A DNA stretch of 64,000 bases from Bartonella phoceensis (GTDB lineage Bacteria > Pseudomonadota > Alphaproteobacteria > Rhizobiales > Rhizobiaceae): positions 372,001 to 436,000 of the forward strand of contig NZ_CADEAD010000001.1 of assembly GCF_902825145.1 (NCBI RefSeq), written 5' to 3'. The notes beneath the pieces are model-generated. The model did no database searches. It worked only from the letters and a program-made list of their open reading frames with translations, and was not told the DNA's origin. A program made the translations under genes and the position numbers. Each line of letters starts with the position of its first letter. Positions within the stretch are counted from its first letter, which is position 1. This document shows, piece by piece, positions 1 to 9,712 of this stretch.

Positions 1-546
1 AATGTTGTTTATCTCTCCATGTCCGAAAGGATGGGCTAAAATTTTTGCATTAAGGGCGCGTAGTGTTGAATGATGCGCAATAGTGCCAAGGGTGATAACA
101 GCTTTAAGTTTAGGAAGACTTGTTAAAAGAGGCGAAAAAAAAGTTCGGCAAGTGTTAATTTCTGTACCAGTGGGTTTATTTTCTGGTGGAACACAACGGA
201 CTGAGTTAACAATTGCTACATCAATCAATTTCAGATTGTCGTCGGCTCTTTCTTCAAAGGTCCCTTGAGCAAAACCATACTTTTTTAAGGTGGAATAAAG
301 TAAGTGCCCAGCATAATCACCAGTGAACGGGCGTCCAGTTCGGTTTGCCCCACGTAATCCAGGAGCAAGACCAACAACGAGAAGACGTGTTGTGGATGCA
401 CCCTTATAAGGAAAAAATGGGCGCACTGGTGCATTATGCCAATCCGGTTCTTTCAAACGCCAGTCGGAGATGAACTTGTGCAAACGTGGGCATAAATTAC
501 AATTTTGTGGTGGTTCTGGACAAAGCGATGTTGATTGGCGATTCAT
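1..546 (-). CDS. Uracil-DNA glycosylase, family 5-like (4Fe-4S), 3' end cut by window
   Basis: Base-excision repair enzyme that removes uracil from DNA. Translating the minus strand from the ATG at 546 gives 182 codons open to the window edge, so the C-terminus is missing. Residues 16-19 read CNLC, and a later Cys pair lies in NSVRC...NTC about 15 residues apart; this is the cysteine layout of the iron-sulfur glycosylases (families 4 and 5). The motif GLAPGLRGANRTGRPFTGD near residue 60 is the active-site motif A of the family 5 (UDGb) type, rather than the GExPG form of family 4. Divergent from rpoZ across a 0.6 kb gap. Family assignment is good; the exact subfamily rests on motif A alone. 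Confidence 0.88.
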   Translation of the reverse strand, partial: MNRQSTSLCPEPPQNCNLCPRLHKFISDWRLKEPDWHNAPVRPFFPYKGASTTRLLVVGLAPGLRGANRTGRPFTGDYAGHLLYSTLKKYGFAQGTFEERADDNLKLIDVAIVNSVRCVPPENKPTGTEINTCRTFFSPLLTSLPKLKAVITLGTIAHHSTLRALNAKILAHPFGHGEINNI

Positions 547-1139
547 GGGTAGGCATTCATCATTTTTATAAATTTTTTTGCATTACTTATAGGCTATATG
601 ACGGATCACGTTTTTGTAAACAACCATGATGAATACAAATGTGTTACTTAACAACAGAAGTTTAACATGAAATTATTATCTATTATTTTCCAAAGAGTGA
701 CAATCTACTTAGTGATTTATTCGATGAATAAAACAGGAATGAATAGGATGTTTAATGCGATAAAATTTCTTATCTTCAATGAAGATATTATCATAAATAA
801 TATGTATGGGAATATCGTTGTTACAAAAATTTTTTTAATAAATTTGAATGGTTGGTATCATTTTAAAGAATGGACTCTCTAAAGATAGAGAGGAGCTTAA
901 ACCGGTAAGTGTAATTTTCTGTTTGAATTCAGTACTCTTGGAGCTTTTTATTTTAGAATGGTACTGATAACAAATTTGAAGAGGCTATGCACTTTGTATA
1001 GAGCTTCTAAGAAATTTTTAATACGTTCTTTGAGTAAAAAATATTAAATCTTGCATTGTTTTTCTTGTGTTTTATTTTGTTTATTGTATATATTTTATAC
1101 TCATTATGAAATTTTTGAATCTTTAAGAAAGAGGCATAA
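547..1139. other. Intergenic region between uracil-DNA glycosylase and rpoZ
   Basis: Very AT-rich gap of 593 bases between divergent genes. I see no convincing gene. A 71-codon open frame at 667-882 has low-complexity composition and no recognisable family. The right end carries the rpoZ promoter region and ribosome-binding site. Confidence 0.6.
1065..1094 (+). promoter_or_regulatory. Possible sigma70-type promoter for rpoZ
   Basis: TTGTGT at 1065-1070 and TATATT at 1089-1094 are separated by 18 bases, upstream of rpoZ. The match is only partial in a very AT-rich context, so this is a weak prediction. A second -10-like hexamer TATACT lies at 1096-1101. Confidence 0.3.
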
Positions 1140-1538
1140 ATGGCCCGCGTAACGGTAGAAGATTGTGTTGATAAGGTTGATAACCGCTTTGAGTTGGTGC
1201 TTTTAGCCGGGCATCGGGCGCGTCAAATTTCACAGGGTGCGCAGATCACGGTTGATCGTGATAATGATAAAAATCCAGTAGTTGCTTTACGTGAAATAGC
1301 AGAAGAGACATTATCGCCTGCCGATTTGAAAGAAGATCTTATTCATTCGTTGCAAAAACATGTGGAAGTAGATGAGCCGGAAATAGCAAGTGAATTTATT
1401 ACGCATTCAGGTGAAGCTGAAGGTGTTTTTGGGGCATTAACGGAAGAGGAAGGTGGTTCGTTCGATCATATGTCGGAAGAAGAACTTTTAGCGGGTATTG
1501 AAGGTTTGGTTGTTCCGGAAAAGAGTGACGATTATTGA
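1140..1538 (+). CDS. rpoZ: DNA-directed RNA polymerase subunit omega
   Basis: Omega subunit that helps assemble the beta' subunit in RNA polymerase and contributes to (p)ppGpp sensing. The N-terminus [19 protein letters not shown], followed by [10 protein letters not shown] and [11 protein letters not shown], is the standard omega core. The 132 residues include an acidic C-terminal tail (residues about 80-132, rich in Glu and Asp), typical of alphaproteobacterial omega and longer than the roughly 90-residue enterobacterial protein. Start supported by AAGAGG just upstream of 1140. Sits directly ahead of the (p)ppGpp synthetase, a common pairing. Confidence 0.97.
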   Translation: MARVTVEDCVDKVDNRFELVLLAGHRARQISQGAQITVDRDNDKNPVVALREIAEETLSPADLKEDLIHSLQKHVEVDEPEIASEFITHSGEAEGVFGALTEEEGGSFDHMSEEELLAGIEGLVVPEKSDDY

Positions 1539-1670
1539 GTGCATCAGTTTATATTACGGAAGCGAATATACGTTATCATCCGATGGGTGGTTGTTTTTTT
1601 TATTTTTTATTGATGAAATGTTCATATTCAATAAGGGTTAGATTTGTGAAAAGATAAAGGATATGCTCGT

Positions 1671-3896
1671 ATGATGCGTCAGTGTGAGCTCGTTGGGCGT
1701 GTTCAACGTTATAAGTCTGACGTGGATGAGGCTCTGTTAAATAGAGCCTACGATTATGCAATGCGCAAGCATGGTCATCAAAAACGTGCTTCGGGTGATC
1801 TTTATTTTTCTCATCCTTTAGAAGTAGCCGCTATTTTAACAGATATGCGGCTGGATGAAGCAACCATTGCCGTCGCTCTTTTGCATGATACAATTGAAGA
1901 TACGAGTGCTACACGAGCAGAAATTGATCAGCTTTTCGGATCTGAAATTGGTAAGTTGGTTGAAGGGCTCACAAAACTTAATAAGCTTGATCTTGTATCG
2001 AAGAAAGCGGTACAGGCAGAGAATTTGCGTAAACTTCTTATCGCTATTTCTGACGATGTTCGTGTTCTTTTAGTCAAACTTGCTGATCGTCTTCATAACA
2101 TGCGCACCCTTGGTGTTATGCGTGATGATAAGCGTAGGCGAATTGCTGAGGAGACAATGGACATTTATGCGCCACTTGCGGGTCGCATGGGTATGCAGGA
2201 TATGCGCGAAGAGTTAGAAGATCTCTCTTTCCTTTATTTAAATCCAGAAGGTTACCGAACGATTACCAATAGACTTTCTGAATTATCAAGGCGTAATCGT
2301 GATTTACTTTCTAGAATTGAAAATGAATTGACAAAACTTTTTTTCGAGAATGGCATTAAAGCAGATGTTAAAAGCCGTCAGAAAAAATCTTATTCAGTTT
2401 TTCGTAAAATGGAAAGTAAGGCGTTATCTTTTGAACAATTGTCTGATATTTTTGGATTTCGTGTCATTGTTGAAACAGTGAACGATTGTTATCGTGCTCT
2501 TGGTGTTATCCATACTACGTGGCCAATGGTACCTGGTCGTTTTAAAGATTATATTTCTATACCAAAGCAAAATGATTATCGTTCCCTTCATACAACGATT
2601 GTAGGGCCATCAAGGCAACGTGTTGAGTTGCAGATTAGAACTGCTGCGATGGATGAAATTGCTGAATATGGTGTTGCCGCACATTCCATTTATAAAGATC
2701 ACGGTTCTAATTATTCGACTTCAAAATTATCAAACGAAACCAATGCCTATGCATGGTTACGTCAAACAATTCAATCTTTGTCAGATGGGGATAATCCGGA
2801 AGAGTTTTTAGAACATACAAAGCTTGAGCTTTTTCAAGATCAAGTTTTTTGTTTTACTCCCAAAGGCCGGTTGATTGCTTTTCCAAAAGGCGCCACCCCT
2901 ATTGATTTTGCTTACGCAGTTCATACGGATATTGGTGATTCTTGTGTGGGAGTAAAAATCAATGGTCGTATTATGCCTTTAATGACGAAATTAAAAAATG
3001 GTGATGAAGTTGATATTATACGTTCACAAGCTCAAATTCCACCGGCAGCGTGGGAATTTCTTGTTGTAACAGGCAAAGCGCGCTCAGCCATTCGCCGAGC
3101 AACCCGCGCAGCGGTACGTAAACAATATTCAGGTTTGGGATATCGTATACTTGAGCGTGCGTTTGAGTATATGGGAAGACAATTTTCAAAAGACGCTCTT
3201 AAGCAGGTGTTACCACGTTTAGCACGCAAAGACGTGGAAGATGTATTGGCTGCTGTTGGACGTGGTGAATTACTTTCTGCTGATGTGATTAAGGCGGTTT
3301 ATCCTGAATATCAGGATCATCGTGTCGTACAAAAATCATCTTTTCGGCCAGGGGAAGAAGGTTGGTTTAACATTGAAAATGCTCAAGGTATGATTTTTAA
3401 AGTTCCAGAAAATGAAAAGGATGCGACGGTAGAGAAGTATCAATCCAAAGCATTACCTATTCGAGGAACACGTGGTGATATTCCCGTACGCTTTTCTCCT
3501 GAAGGCGCAGTACCGGGAGATCGAATTGTTGGCATCATGCAGCCAGGTGCTGGAATTGTTATTTATCCGATACAGTCTTCAGCTTTAATGGCTTATGATG
3601 ATCAGCCAGAACGATGGATTGATGTCCGCTGGGATATTGATGCCCAAATGAATGAACGTTTCCCTGCTCGGATTAATATTTTGGCTGTTAATAGTCCTGG
3701 TTCATTGGCAGAAATTACGCAGGTGATTTCTGCCAATGATGCCAATATACAAAATTTATCTTTTATCCGTACAGCACCAGATTTCACGGAAATTATGATT
3801 GATTTAGAAGTTTGGGATTTAAAACATTTGAATCGTATTTTTTCTCAGTTAAAAGAGGCCGGTTCGATTAGTGCAGTGCGGCGAGTTCACGGATGA
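1671..3896 (+). CDS. rsh: Bifunctional (p)ppGpp synthetase/hydrolase (Rsh)
   Basis: Stringent-response enzyme that makes and degrades (p)ppGpp. The 741 residues show the full RelA/SpoT order: an HD hydrolase domain (HDTIEDT near residue 71, then KLADRLHNMRTL), a synthetase domain (GRFKDYISIPKQNDYRSLHT near residue 290), a TGS domain (VFCFTPKGRLIAFPKGATP near 395) and a C-terminal ACT domain (INILAVNSPGSLAEI). Both catalytic halves look intact, as expected for the single Rsh of Hyphomicrobiales. The ATG at 1671 is preceded by AAAGGA with 9-base spacing. The stop overlaps or abuts pyrE, suggesting co-transcription. Confidence 0.96.
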   Translation: MMRQCELVGRVQRYKSDVDEALLNRAYDYAMRKHGHQKRASGDLYFSHPLEVAAILTDMRLDEATIAVALLHDTIEDTSATRAEIDQLFGSEIGKLVEGLTKLNKLDLVSKKAVQAENLRKLLIAISDDVRVLLVKLADRLHNMRTLGVMRDDKRRRIAEETMDIYAPLAGRMGMQDMREELEDLSFLYLNPEGYRTITNRLSELSRRNRDLLSRIENELTKLFFENGIKADVKSRQKKSYSVFRKMESKALSFEQLSDIFGFRVIVETVNDCYRALGVIHTTWPMVPGRFKDYISIPKQNDYRSLHTTIVGPSRQRVELQIRTAAMDEIAEYGVAAHSIYKDHGSNYSTSKLSNETNAYAWLRQTIQSLSDGDNPEEFLEHTKLELFQDQVFCFTPKGRLIAFPKGATPIDFAYAVHTDIGDSCVGVKINGRIMPLMTKLKNGDEVDIIRSQAQIPPAAWEFLVVTGKARSAIRRATRAAVRKQYSGLGYRILERAFEYMGRQFSKDALKQVLPRLARKDVEDVLAAVGRGELLSADVIKAVYPEYQDHRVVQKSSFRPGEEGWFNIENAQGMIFKVPENEKDATVEKYQSKALPIRGTRGDIPVRFSPEGAVPGDRIVGIMQPGAGIVIYPIQSSALMAYDDQPERWIDVRWDIDAQMNERFPARINILAVNSPGSLAEITQVISANDANIQNLSFIRTAPDFTEIMIDLEVWDLKHLNRIFSQLKEAGSISAVRRVHG

Positions 3897-3913
3897 AAAA
3901 GAGAGATTTTGCG

Positions 3914-4492
3914 ATGAATACACAAGATGTAATTGATATTTTTAAACAAGCAGATGCTATTCTGGAAGGGCATTTTATTTTAACATCAGGTCGTCATAGT
4001 GCTATTTATATGCAGAAGGCGAAAGTATTCATGCACGCTGACTTAACGGAAAAGCTCTGTCGTGGATTGGCTGAAAAAATCAAAAGATCTGTCGAGGGCA
4101 AAATTGATTACATAGTTGGTCCCGCAATTGGTGGCCTTATTCCCTCCTATGAGACTTCACGTCATCTTGGTATTCCTTCTCTGTGGGTAGAGCGTGTAAA
4201 CGGTGCATTTGAGTTGCGTCGTTTTGAGATGAAGAAGGGTGAACGAGTTGTGATTGTTGAAGATATTGTGACAACAGGTCTTTCCATTCGTGAAACAGTT
4301 GAGGCTTTGATTGCAGCAGGAGCAGATGTGGTAGCGAGTGCATGTATTCTTGATCGTTCTGGGGGTAAGGTTGATGTCGGAGTTCCATTGATTTCACTTG
4401 CTCAATATGAGATAGCATCTTATGCAAGTGATGAACTTCCTGCTGAACTCGCAATACTTCCAGCAATCAAGCCAGGAAGTCGAAATATTTGA
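3914..4492 (+). CDS. pyrE: Orotate phosphoribosyltransferase
   Basis: Converts orotate plus PRPP to OMP in pyrimidine synthesis. The PRPP-binding motif VVIVEDIVTTGLS is present, along with YIVGPAIGGLIPSYE. I chose the ATG at 3914 (MNTQDV, 192 residues), which has AAGAGAG 9 bases upstream. An in-frame ATG at 3893 overlaps the rsh stop and would add seven residues (MKKRDFA) not expected for the family. A second pyrimidine gene, the dihydroorotase, lies about 8 kb downstream. Confidence 0.95.
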   Translation: MNTQDVIDIFKQADAILEGHFILTSGRHSAIYMQKAKVFMHADLTEKLCRGLAEKIKRSVEGKIDYIVGPAIGGLIPSYETSRHLGIPSLWVERVNGAFELRRFEMKKGERVVIVEDIVTTGLSIRETVEALIAAGADVVASACILDRSGGKVDVGVPLISLAQYEIASYASDELPAELAILPAIKPGSRNI

Positions 4493-4585
4493 TTGTCTTT
4501 CTATTTTTTTTTGTGCAAAAACTTAGGGCAATTCATTTGAATCATGCGGATTATTTTATTATCATGAAATGTAATTGAGAGTTAA

Positions 4586-5188
4586 ATGCTTTTTCGTCGT
4601 CGAGAACCAGTAGATTTTGTAAAGCGTATTCGACTTTGGTTATGGCCACGTCGTTCATTTTCTCGCTCATTTGCTTACATATGTAAGCGTATTTTACGTA
4701 TATCAGCGACGCCGCATAAAGTTGCATTAGGGTTTGCTATTGGTATTTTTTTAGCTTGTTCTCCCCTTTTTGGAATGCATATTTTTTTGGCAATATTTTT
4801 TTCTTGGCTTTTACGCGCAAATTTTGCAGCATCAATTATTGGGACGATTTTTTCTAATCCCCTTACATTTTTGTTGATTGTTATGGCTGATTATAAGGTA
4901 GGTTATTTCTGTTTATCGCTTTTTAGCAATGTAAATGAGATTTCTCTTTCGCAAATTCGTGCTCTTTTTAATGGCTTGACATTGTCAAATGCATCTCTGC
5001 TTTTTAAGGGAGCATGGGACTCAATCATGCGGCCGATGATTTTAGGTGGTACCCTTTTAGGTTTTATCTTTGGTGGTTTATCTTATATAGGTGTTTATAG
5101 AGCAATCGTTCGCTTTCAACAAAAGCGATATCAAAAGATTATAAGAAAAAAGCGTTTGTGGCAAAGAAATTCGGGTGATACTGTATGA
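4586..5188 (+). CDS. DUF2062 domain membrane protein
   Basis: Inner-membrane protein of unknown function. The basic N-terminus ([20 protein letters not shown]) is followed by [23 protein letters not shown], the hallmark of the DUF2062 family, then hydrophobic segments near residues 50-75, 90-105 and 150-170. 200 residues. Its end overlaps the acpS start by 4 bases (ATGA), so translation is probably coupled. The family often sits beside acpS and lepB in Hyphomicrobiales; its role is not known. Confidence 0.85.
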   Translation: MLFRRREPVDFVKRIRLWLWPRRSFSRSFAYICKRILRISATPHKVALGFAIGIFLACSPLFGMHIFLAIFFSWLLRANFAASIIGTIFSNPLTFLLIVMADYKVGYFCLSLFSNVNEISLSQIRALFNGLTLSNASLLFKGAWDSIMRPMILGGTLLGFIFGGLSYIGVYRAIVRFQQKRYQKIIRKKRLWQRNSGDTV

Positions 5189-5583
5189 TCATTGGTCTTG
5201 GAAATGATCTGGTTGATATAAGACGTATTGAAAGAATGCTGATTCGTTATGGCGACCGTTTTGTTGAGCGTATTTTTACCGACGTGGAGCAGATTAAATC
5301 TGAAAATCTTCAAAAAAGATTTTCTTCTTACGCCAAAAGATTCGCTGCCAAAGAAGCATGTGCGAAGGCTTTGGGGACAGGAATTGCTTGTGGAGTAGGT
5401 TGGAAAGACATGGGAGTAGTCAATTTACCATCCGGCAAACCGATCATGAGACTAACAGGTCGTGCACAAGTGCAATTAAAAAAGTTATTGCCTCCCCATT
5501 ATGAAGCAGTCATTCACCTGAGCATAACGGATGATTTTCCTTGGGCACAGGCATTTGTTATTATCGAGGCTCTGCGTGGATAG
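5185..5583 (+). CDS. acpS: Holo-[acyl-carrier-protein] synthase
   Basis: Transfers 4'-phosphopantetheine from CoA to the serine of acyl carrier protein; a likely substrate, AcpP, is encoded at 33174. The 132 residues begin [16 protein letters not shown] (metal-binding Asp8), and [16 protein letters not shown] contains the catalytic Glu57. Both motifs define the AcpS family. Coupled to the DUF2062 gene by an ATGA overlap. Confidence 0.96.
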   Translation: MIIGLGNDLVDIRRIERMLIRYGDRFVERIFTDVEQIKSENLQKRFSSYAKRFAAKEACAKALGTGIACGVGWKDMGVVNLPSGKPIMRLTGRAQVQLKKLLPPHYEAVIHLSITDDFPWAQAFVIIEALRG

Positions 5584-5669
5584 ATATAGATAGTGTAGGA
5601 GATTGTGCTTTTGTTATTTGAACATTATGGTAAAAGTGAATTATATCTGTGAAGGGAAGGTAGTCTGTA

Positions 5670-6482
5670 ATGATTCAGAAAGAGAAAATGTATAAAAGGA
5701 AAGAAAAAGGCGGAATTTTTGAATTTATTTTAGTTTTAATACAGGCTCTGTTTTTAGCTGGACTTATTCGCACACTTTTTTTTCAGCCTTTCAGTATTCC
5801 TTCCGGTTCAATGCGTCCTACTTTGCTTGTGGGGGATTATCTGTTTGTTTCAAAATATGCGTATGGATATTCTCGTTTTTCTATACCCTTTTCTCTTCCT
5901 CTTTTTTCGGGACGTATTTGGTCATCTCAGCCTCAGCGTGGAGATGTCGTGGTTTTTCGTTTACCCAGTAATCCAAATATTGATTATATAAAACGTGTTG
6001 TTGGGCTGCCGGGTGATCGTATACAAGTTCGTCAAAGTGTTCTTTATATTAATGATAAAGCTGTTTCACGTCACTTTATGGGGAAGATTCATAATTCTGA
6101 TATAACAGAAGTTAATTATCCTGTTGACGTCTACCGTGAGACACTGTCCAATGGTGTTAGTTACAATACCCTTGATTTAGCTTTTATTCCGCAGGTTGAT
6201 GACACAAAAGTTTTTGAAGTTCCACCAGGGCATTATTTTATGATGGGTGATAACCGCGATAATTCAGATGATAGTCGTTTGGATGTAGGATATGTGCCAG
6301 AGGAGAATCTTATTGGTCGAGCAAGTGTGATTTTTTTCTCTATTAGTAATGGTTCAAGTGCTTGGCAGATTTGGCGTTGGCCCTTTGATGTACGTTGGAG
6401 TCGTTTATTTTCTCTTATCCATACTGTTCATGATTTGCCGCTTGTCAAGCAAGGAATCAGCGATGAGGCATCCAATGATTGA
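5670..6482 (+). CDS. lepB: Signal peptidase I
   Basis: Membrane serine protease that cleaves signal peptides from exported proteins. One N-terminal membrane segment (residues about 16-37) is followed by PSGSMRPTL with the nucleophile Ser47, and by DYIKRVVGLPGD with the general base Lys108. The later box MGDNRDNSDDSR is also present. 270 residues. The rnc start lies inside its last codons, giving a 20-base overlap. Substrates in this window should include the autotransporter and LptD. Confidence 0.96.
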   Translation: MIQKEKMYKRKEKGGIFEFILVLIQALFLAGLIRTLFFQPFSIPSGSMRPTLLVGDYLFVSKYAYGYSRFSIPFSLPLFSGRIWSSQPQRGDVVVFRLPSNPNIDYIKRVVGLPGDRIQVRQSVLYINDKAVSRHFMGKIHNSDITEVNYPVDVYRETLSNGVSYNTLDLAFIPQVDDTKVFEVPPGHYFMMGDNRDNSDDSRLDVGYVPEENLIGRASVIFFSISNGSSAWQIWRWPFDVRWSRLFSLIHTVHDLPLVKQGISDEASND

Positions 6483-7158
6483 TCAGCTTGAAAAGCTGAT
6501 GGGGCATCGTTTTAAGGATGAAGAGAAATTAAAAAGAGCATTAACGCATTCTAGTGTACAAGATTCAGAACAGGGGAATTATGAACGATTGGAGTTTCTA
6601 GGTGATCGTGTTTTGGGGCTTTTGATCGCAGAAATGCTCTATCAATTTTTTCCGCAAGCAAGTGAAGGTGAATTATCAGTACGTCTAAATGGTTTGGTGA
6701 ATGCGCGGACATGTGCTGATATTGCACGAGAAATGGGTTTGTCTGAAATGATTCATGTTGGTTTTGAGATGAAAAACTTTGAGAGACGCCGGCTCATCAA
6801 CATGCATGCTGATGTAGTAGAAGCTTTAATTGCTGTAATGTATTTAGAGGGAGGATTGGAGAGCGTTCGTCCTTTTATTCAAAGATATTGGCAAAATCGG
6901 GCAAAACAAATGGATGCTGGTCGACGTGATGCCAAGACAGAATTACAAGAGTGGGCACATATGCAGGGCAACGCACAGCCACATTACCGGGTTATAAAGC
7001 GTTCTGGTCCAGATCATGATCCTGTTTTTATGGTAGAGGTAAGCATTTCTGGTTTTGCTCCAGAGATTGGGCAGGGTAGTTCTAAAAGATATGCTGAAAG
7101 GATGGCAGCTGAGAAAATTTTACGACGAGAAGGGATATGGGAAACAATGGGAAAATGA
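6463..7158 (+). CDS. rnc: Ribonuclease III
   Basis: Double-stranded-RNA endonuclease for rRNA and mRNA processing. The signature ERLEFLGDRVLGL (residues 41-53) supplies catalytic acidic residues, HADVVEALIAVMYLEGG carries the second acidic pair, and the C-terminal dsRNA-binding domain begins near DAKTELQEWAH. I chose the ATG at 6463 (231 residues) because AAGGAA lies 7 bases upstream. The frame stays open further upstream inside lepB, but that extension is not RNase III-like. Confidence 0.95.
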   Translation: MRHPMIDQLEKLMGHRFKDEEKLKRALTHSSVQDSEQGNYERLEFLGDRVLGLLIAEMLYQFFPQASEGELSVRLNGLVNARTCADIAREMGLSEMIHVGFEMKNFERRRLINMHADVVEALIAVMYLEGGLESVRPFIQRYWQNRAKQMDAGRRDAKTELQEWAHMQGNAQPHYRVIKRSGPDHDPVFMVEVSISGFAPEIGQGSSKRYAERMAAEKILRREGIWETMGK

Positions 7159-8066
7159 CCATGGATGCCGTTATGAAAACGCGTTCTGGTTTTGTTACAC
7201 TTATTGGAATGCCTAATGCTGGAAAATCGACATTAGTGAATCAGTTAGTTGGGAAAAAGGTTTCAATTGTAACGCATAAAGCACAAACGACACGAACTCT
7301 GATCCGCGGTATTGTCATTCATGATAGTACGCAAATTGTCTTGGTTGATACGCCGGGTATTTTTCATCCTCGTAAGCGGTTGGAGCGTGCAATGGTATCT
7401 GCTGCTTGGGGGAGTGCTAAGAGTGCTGATATTCTTTTAGTTTTGATTGATGTTCAAAATGGTTTTTCGGATGATGTTTATACGATGTTAGATATTGTGA
7501 AAGATATGAAACAGAATAAGATTCTTGTCCTAAATAAAATTGATACAGTTGCTAAAGAATCTCTTTTAGCTTTAACTGCTAAAATTAATGAACACGTGAA
7601 ATTTTTGCAGACATTTATGATTTCTGCTTTAAATGGTTCTGGTTGCAAGGATTTACTTCATGCGTTGAGTAATATGATGCAGGAAGGACCATGGTATTAT
7701 CCAGAAGATCAAATTTCGGATATGCCTATGCGTCACATTGCTGCTGAGATTACGCGTGAAAAGCTTTTTCTTCGCCTTCACGATGAACTTCCCTATTCTT
7801 CAACAGTTGAAACAGAAAGCTTTGAAGAGCGTTCAGATGGTTCAGTTAAAATTAATCAAGTCATTTATGTAGAGCGTGATAGCCAGAAAAAAATTGTTTT
7901 AGGGGCAAAAGGCGATACAATTAAAGCGATTGGTCAAGCAGCACGTAAGGAATTGATGGAGGTCATGGATCAAAAAGTTCATCTTTTTCTCTTTGTGAAA
8001 GTGCGTGATAATTGGGATAGCGATCCGGAACGTTACCGTGAAATGGGATTGGATTTTTTAAATTAA
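7155..8066 (+). CDS. era: GTPase Era
   Basis: Ribosome-associated GTPase needed for 16S rRNA maturation and 30S assembly. G1 is GMPNAGKST, G3 is DTPG, G4 is NKID, and the C-terminal KH domain contains GAKGDTIKAIGQAARKEL. The start is ambiguous: the ATG at 7155 overlaps the rnc stop as ATGA, while the ATG at 7161 has a better-spaced GGGA. The gene product is about 300 residues either way. Continues the lepB-rnc-era-recO cluster common in proteobacteria. Confidence 0.96.
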   Translation: MTMDAVMKTRSGFVTLIGMPNAGKSTLVNQLVGKKVSIVTHKAQTTRTLIRGIVIHDSTQIVLVDTPGIFHPRKRLERAMVSAAWGSAKSADILLVLIDVQNGFSDDVYTMLDIVKDMKQNKILVLNKIDTVAKESLLALTAKINEHVKFLQTFMISALNGSGCKDLLHALSNMMQEGPWYYPEDQISDMPMRHIAAEITREKLFLRLHDELPYSSTVETESFEERSDGSVKINQVIYVERDSQKKIVLGAKGDTIKAIGQAARKELMEVMDQKVHLFLFVKVRDNWDSDPERYREMGLDFLN

Positions 8067-8067
8067 A

Positions 8068-8814
8068 ATGAAATGGAAAGAACAAGCCATTATCCTTGGT
8101 ACACGCCAATATGGTGAGACAAGTATTATCCTTGAGATTATGACACGTCAACATGGCCGTTATATGGGGGTGGTAAAAGGGGGGCGTTCGCGTCGTATGG
8201 CAGCACTTCTTCAACCTGGGAATTTTGTTGAAGCTGAATGGTGGGCGCGTTTAGACGAACATTTGGGACTTTTTCGGCTTGAAGCGCTTGATTTGCATGC
8301 GGCACAATTAATAGTTTTACCAGAAGCACTTTATGCTTTGCAGGTGATAGCATTTCATTTGCGTCTTCTTCCTGAACGTGATCCGCATCCTATTTTATAT
8401 GATATGTTATATCTTTTTATGCAGCATTTCGATGAATCGTTTGCAAACGCAGAATTACTTGTACGTTTTGAAATGCGGCTTCTTGAAGAACTTGGTTTTG
8501 GCCTTGATTTATCCCATTGTGCTGCAACAGGCAGCAGAGAAAGACTTTATTATGTATCACCAAAATCAGGACGTGCTGTATGTGAGGAAGCGGGGCGTCC
8601 TTGGAAGGAAAAGCTTTTAATTTTACCACAGTTTCTTGTGCAAAGAACGAATCGTCCTGTAGATTTTAGTGACATAATAAACGGCTTTATTTTAACAGGT
8701 TTTTTTTTAATGCGTCATGTTTGGGAACCACGAGACATAAAACAGCCATCGATACGCATGAATTTGATACAATTGTTTGAACAGCGATTTCGTATGCAAG
8801 CATTAATTTGTTAA
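8068..8814 (+). CDS. recO: DNA repair protein RecO
   Basis: Loads RecA onto SSB-coated single-stranded DNA in the RecFOR pathway. The N-terminal OB-fold sequence MKWKEQAIILGTRQYGETS, then GRYMGVVKGGRSRR and LQPGN, is typical. The central region includes YALQVIAFHLRLLPERDPHP and RFEMRLLEELGFGLDL. 248 residues, normal length. Begins one base after the era stop, so it is almost certainly in the same transcript. Confidence 0.95.
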   Translation: MKWKEQAIILGTRQYGETSIILEIMTRQHGRYMGVVKGGRSRRMAALLQPGNFVEAEWWARLDEHLGLFRLEALDLHAAQLIVLPEALYALQVIAFHLRLLPERDPHPILYDMLYLFMQHFDESFANAELLVRFEMRLLEELGFGLDLSHCAATGSRERLYYVSPKSGRAVCEEAGRPWKEKLLILPQFLVQRTNRPVDFSDIINGFILTGFFLMRHVWEPRDIKQPSIRMNLIQLFEQRFRMQALIC

Positions 8815-8842
8815 TTTAAGAAACACTGAAGAGAATGTGAAG

Positions 8843-9712
8843 ATGCAAATCTTAAAAACAATTGCTGAAATACGGCAATGTATCGCCAAAGAACGGCGTT
8901 TAGGATTTTCGATTGGTTTGGTTCCCACTATGGGAGCGTTACATGCGGGGCACCTTGCATTGGTGCAGCAGGCAAAAGCAATGTGTGGCCGAAGTATAGT
9001 TTCCATTTTTGTCAATCCAAAGCAATTTGGTCCCCATGAAGATTTTTATCAATATCCAAGAGATTTAGAGGGCGATTGTGCTTTGTTGAAAAAAGCAGGC
9101 GTTGAGTATGTTTTTGCACCTTCTGTAGAAGAAATGTGGCCACCGGGAAATCAGACAATTGTGAAGGTGGAAAAGTTGTCACGTATTTTGATGGGGAGGT
9201 TGCGTCCGGGGCATTTTTGTGGAGTGGCCAGCGTTGTTGCTAAACTTTTTAACATTATTCAACCAGATAAGGCTTTTTTTGGGGAAAAGGATTTTCAACA
9301 AATTTTAATTATTCGACGTATGGTTAAAGATTTGGCCTTTCCTGTTGAAATTGTTGGAGTTCCTATTTTACGGGAATCAGATGGCGTAGCCTGTTCTTCA
9401 CGCAATCAGTTTTTAACATTAGAAGATCGCAAAGCGGCAAAAATTATTCCTAAAAGTGGTAAAGCTGCTGAAAAGCTTTATCGTCAAGGAGAACGATCGG
9501 TTGATAAATTACACAAAGTTGTTCGCGATATTTTACAGCAAGAATCGCGCGCGATCATTGAATCTGTAGATTTACGGGATATAGAAACCTTATACGTGGT
9601 CAAAGGAAAATTAGATAAACCTGCAGTTTTACTTTTAACTGTTCGTTTTGGTACCGTGAGGCTTATTGATCAATACATATTGCAGGAGAAGATTGAGCAT
9701 GAGTGTACATAA
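8843..9712 (+). CDS. panC: Pantothenate synthetase
   Basis: Condenses pantoate and beta-alanine to pantothenate using ATP, the last step toward the CoA precursor. The nucleotide-binding motif [14 protein letters not shown], the [18 protein letters not shown] box, FFGEKDFQQ and CSSRNQFL are all present. A GTG at 8837 is in frame, but the ATG at 8843 is better placed relative to GAGA. About 289 residues. Its end overlaps panB by 14 bases, so the two steps are co-expressed. Confidence 0.95.
   Translation: MQILKTIAEIRQCIAKERRLGFSIGLVPTMGALHAGHLALVQQAKAMCGRSIVSIFVNPKQFGPHEDFYQYPRDLEGDCALLKKAGVEYVFAPSVEEMWPPGNQTIVKVEKLSRILMGRLRPGHFCGVASVVAKLFNIIQPDKAFFGEKDFQQILIIRRMVKDLAFPVEIVGVPILRESDGVACSSRNQFLTLEDRKAAKIIPKSGKAAEKLYRQGERSVDKLHKVVRDILQQESRAIIESVDLRDIETLYVVKGKLDKPAVLLLTVRFGTVRLIDQYILQEKIEHECT

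Noticed and set aside
667..882. 71-codon plus-strand open frame upstream of rpoZ
   Set aside because: AT-rich, low-complexity composition rich in Ile, Asn and Phe, no ribosome-binding site of note and no recognisable family.
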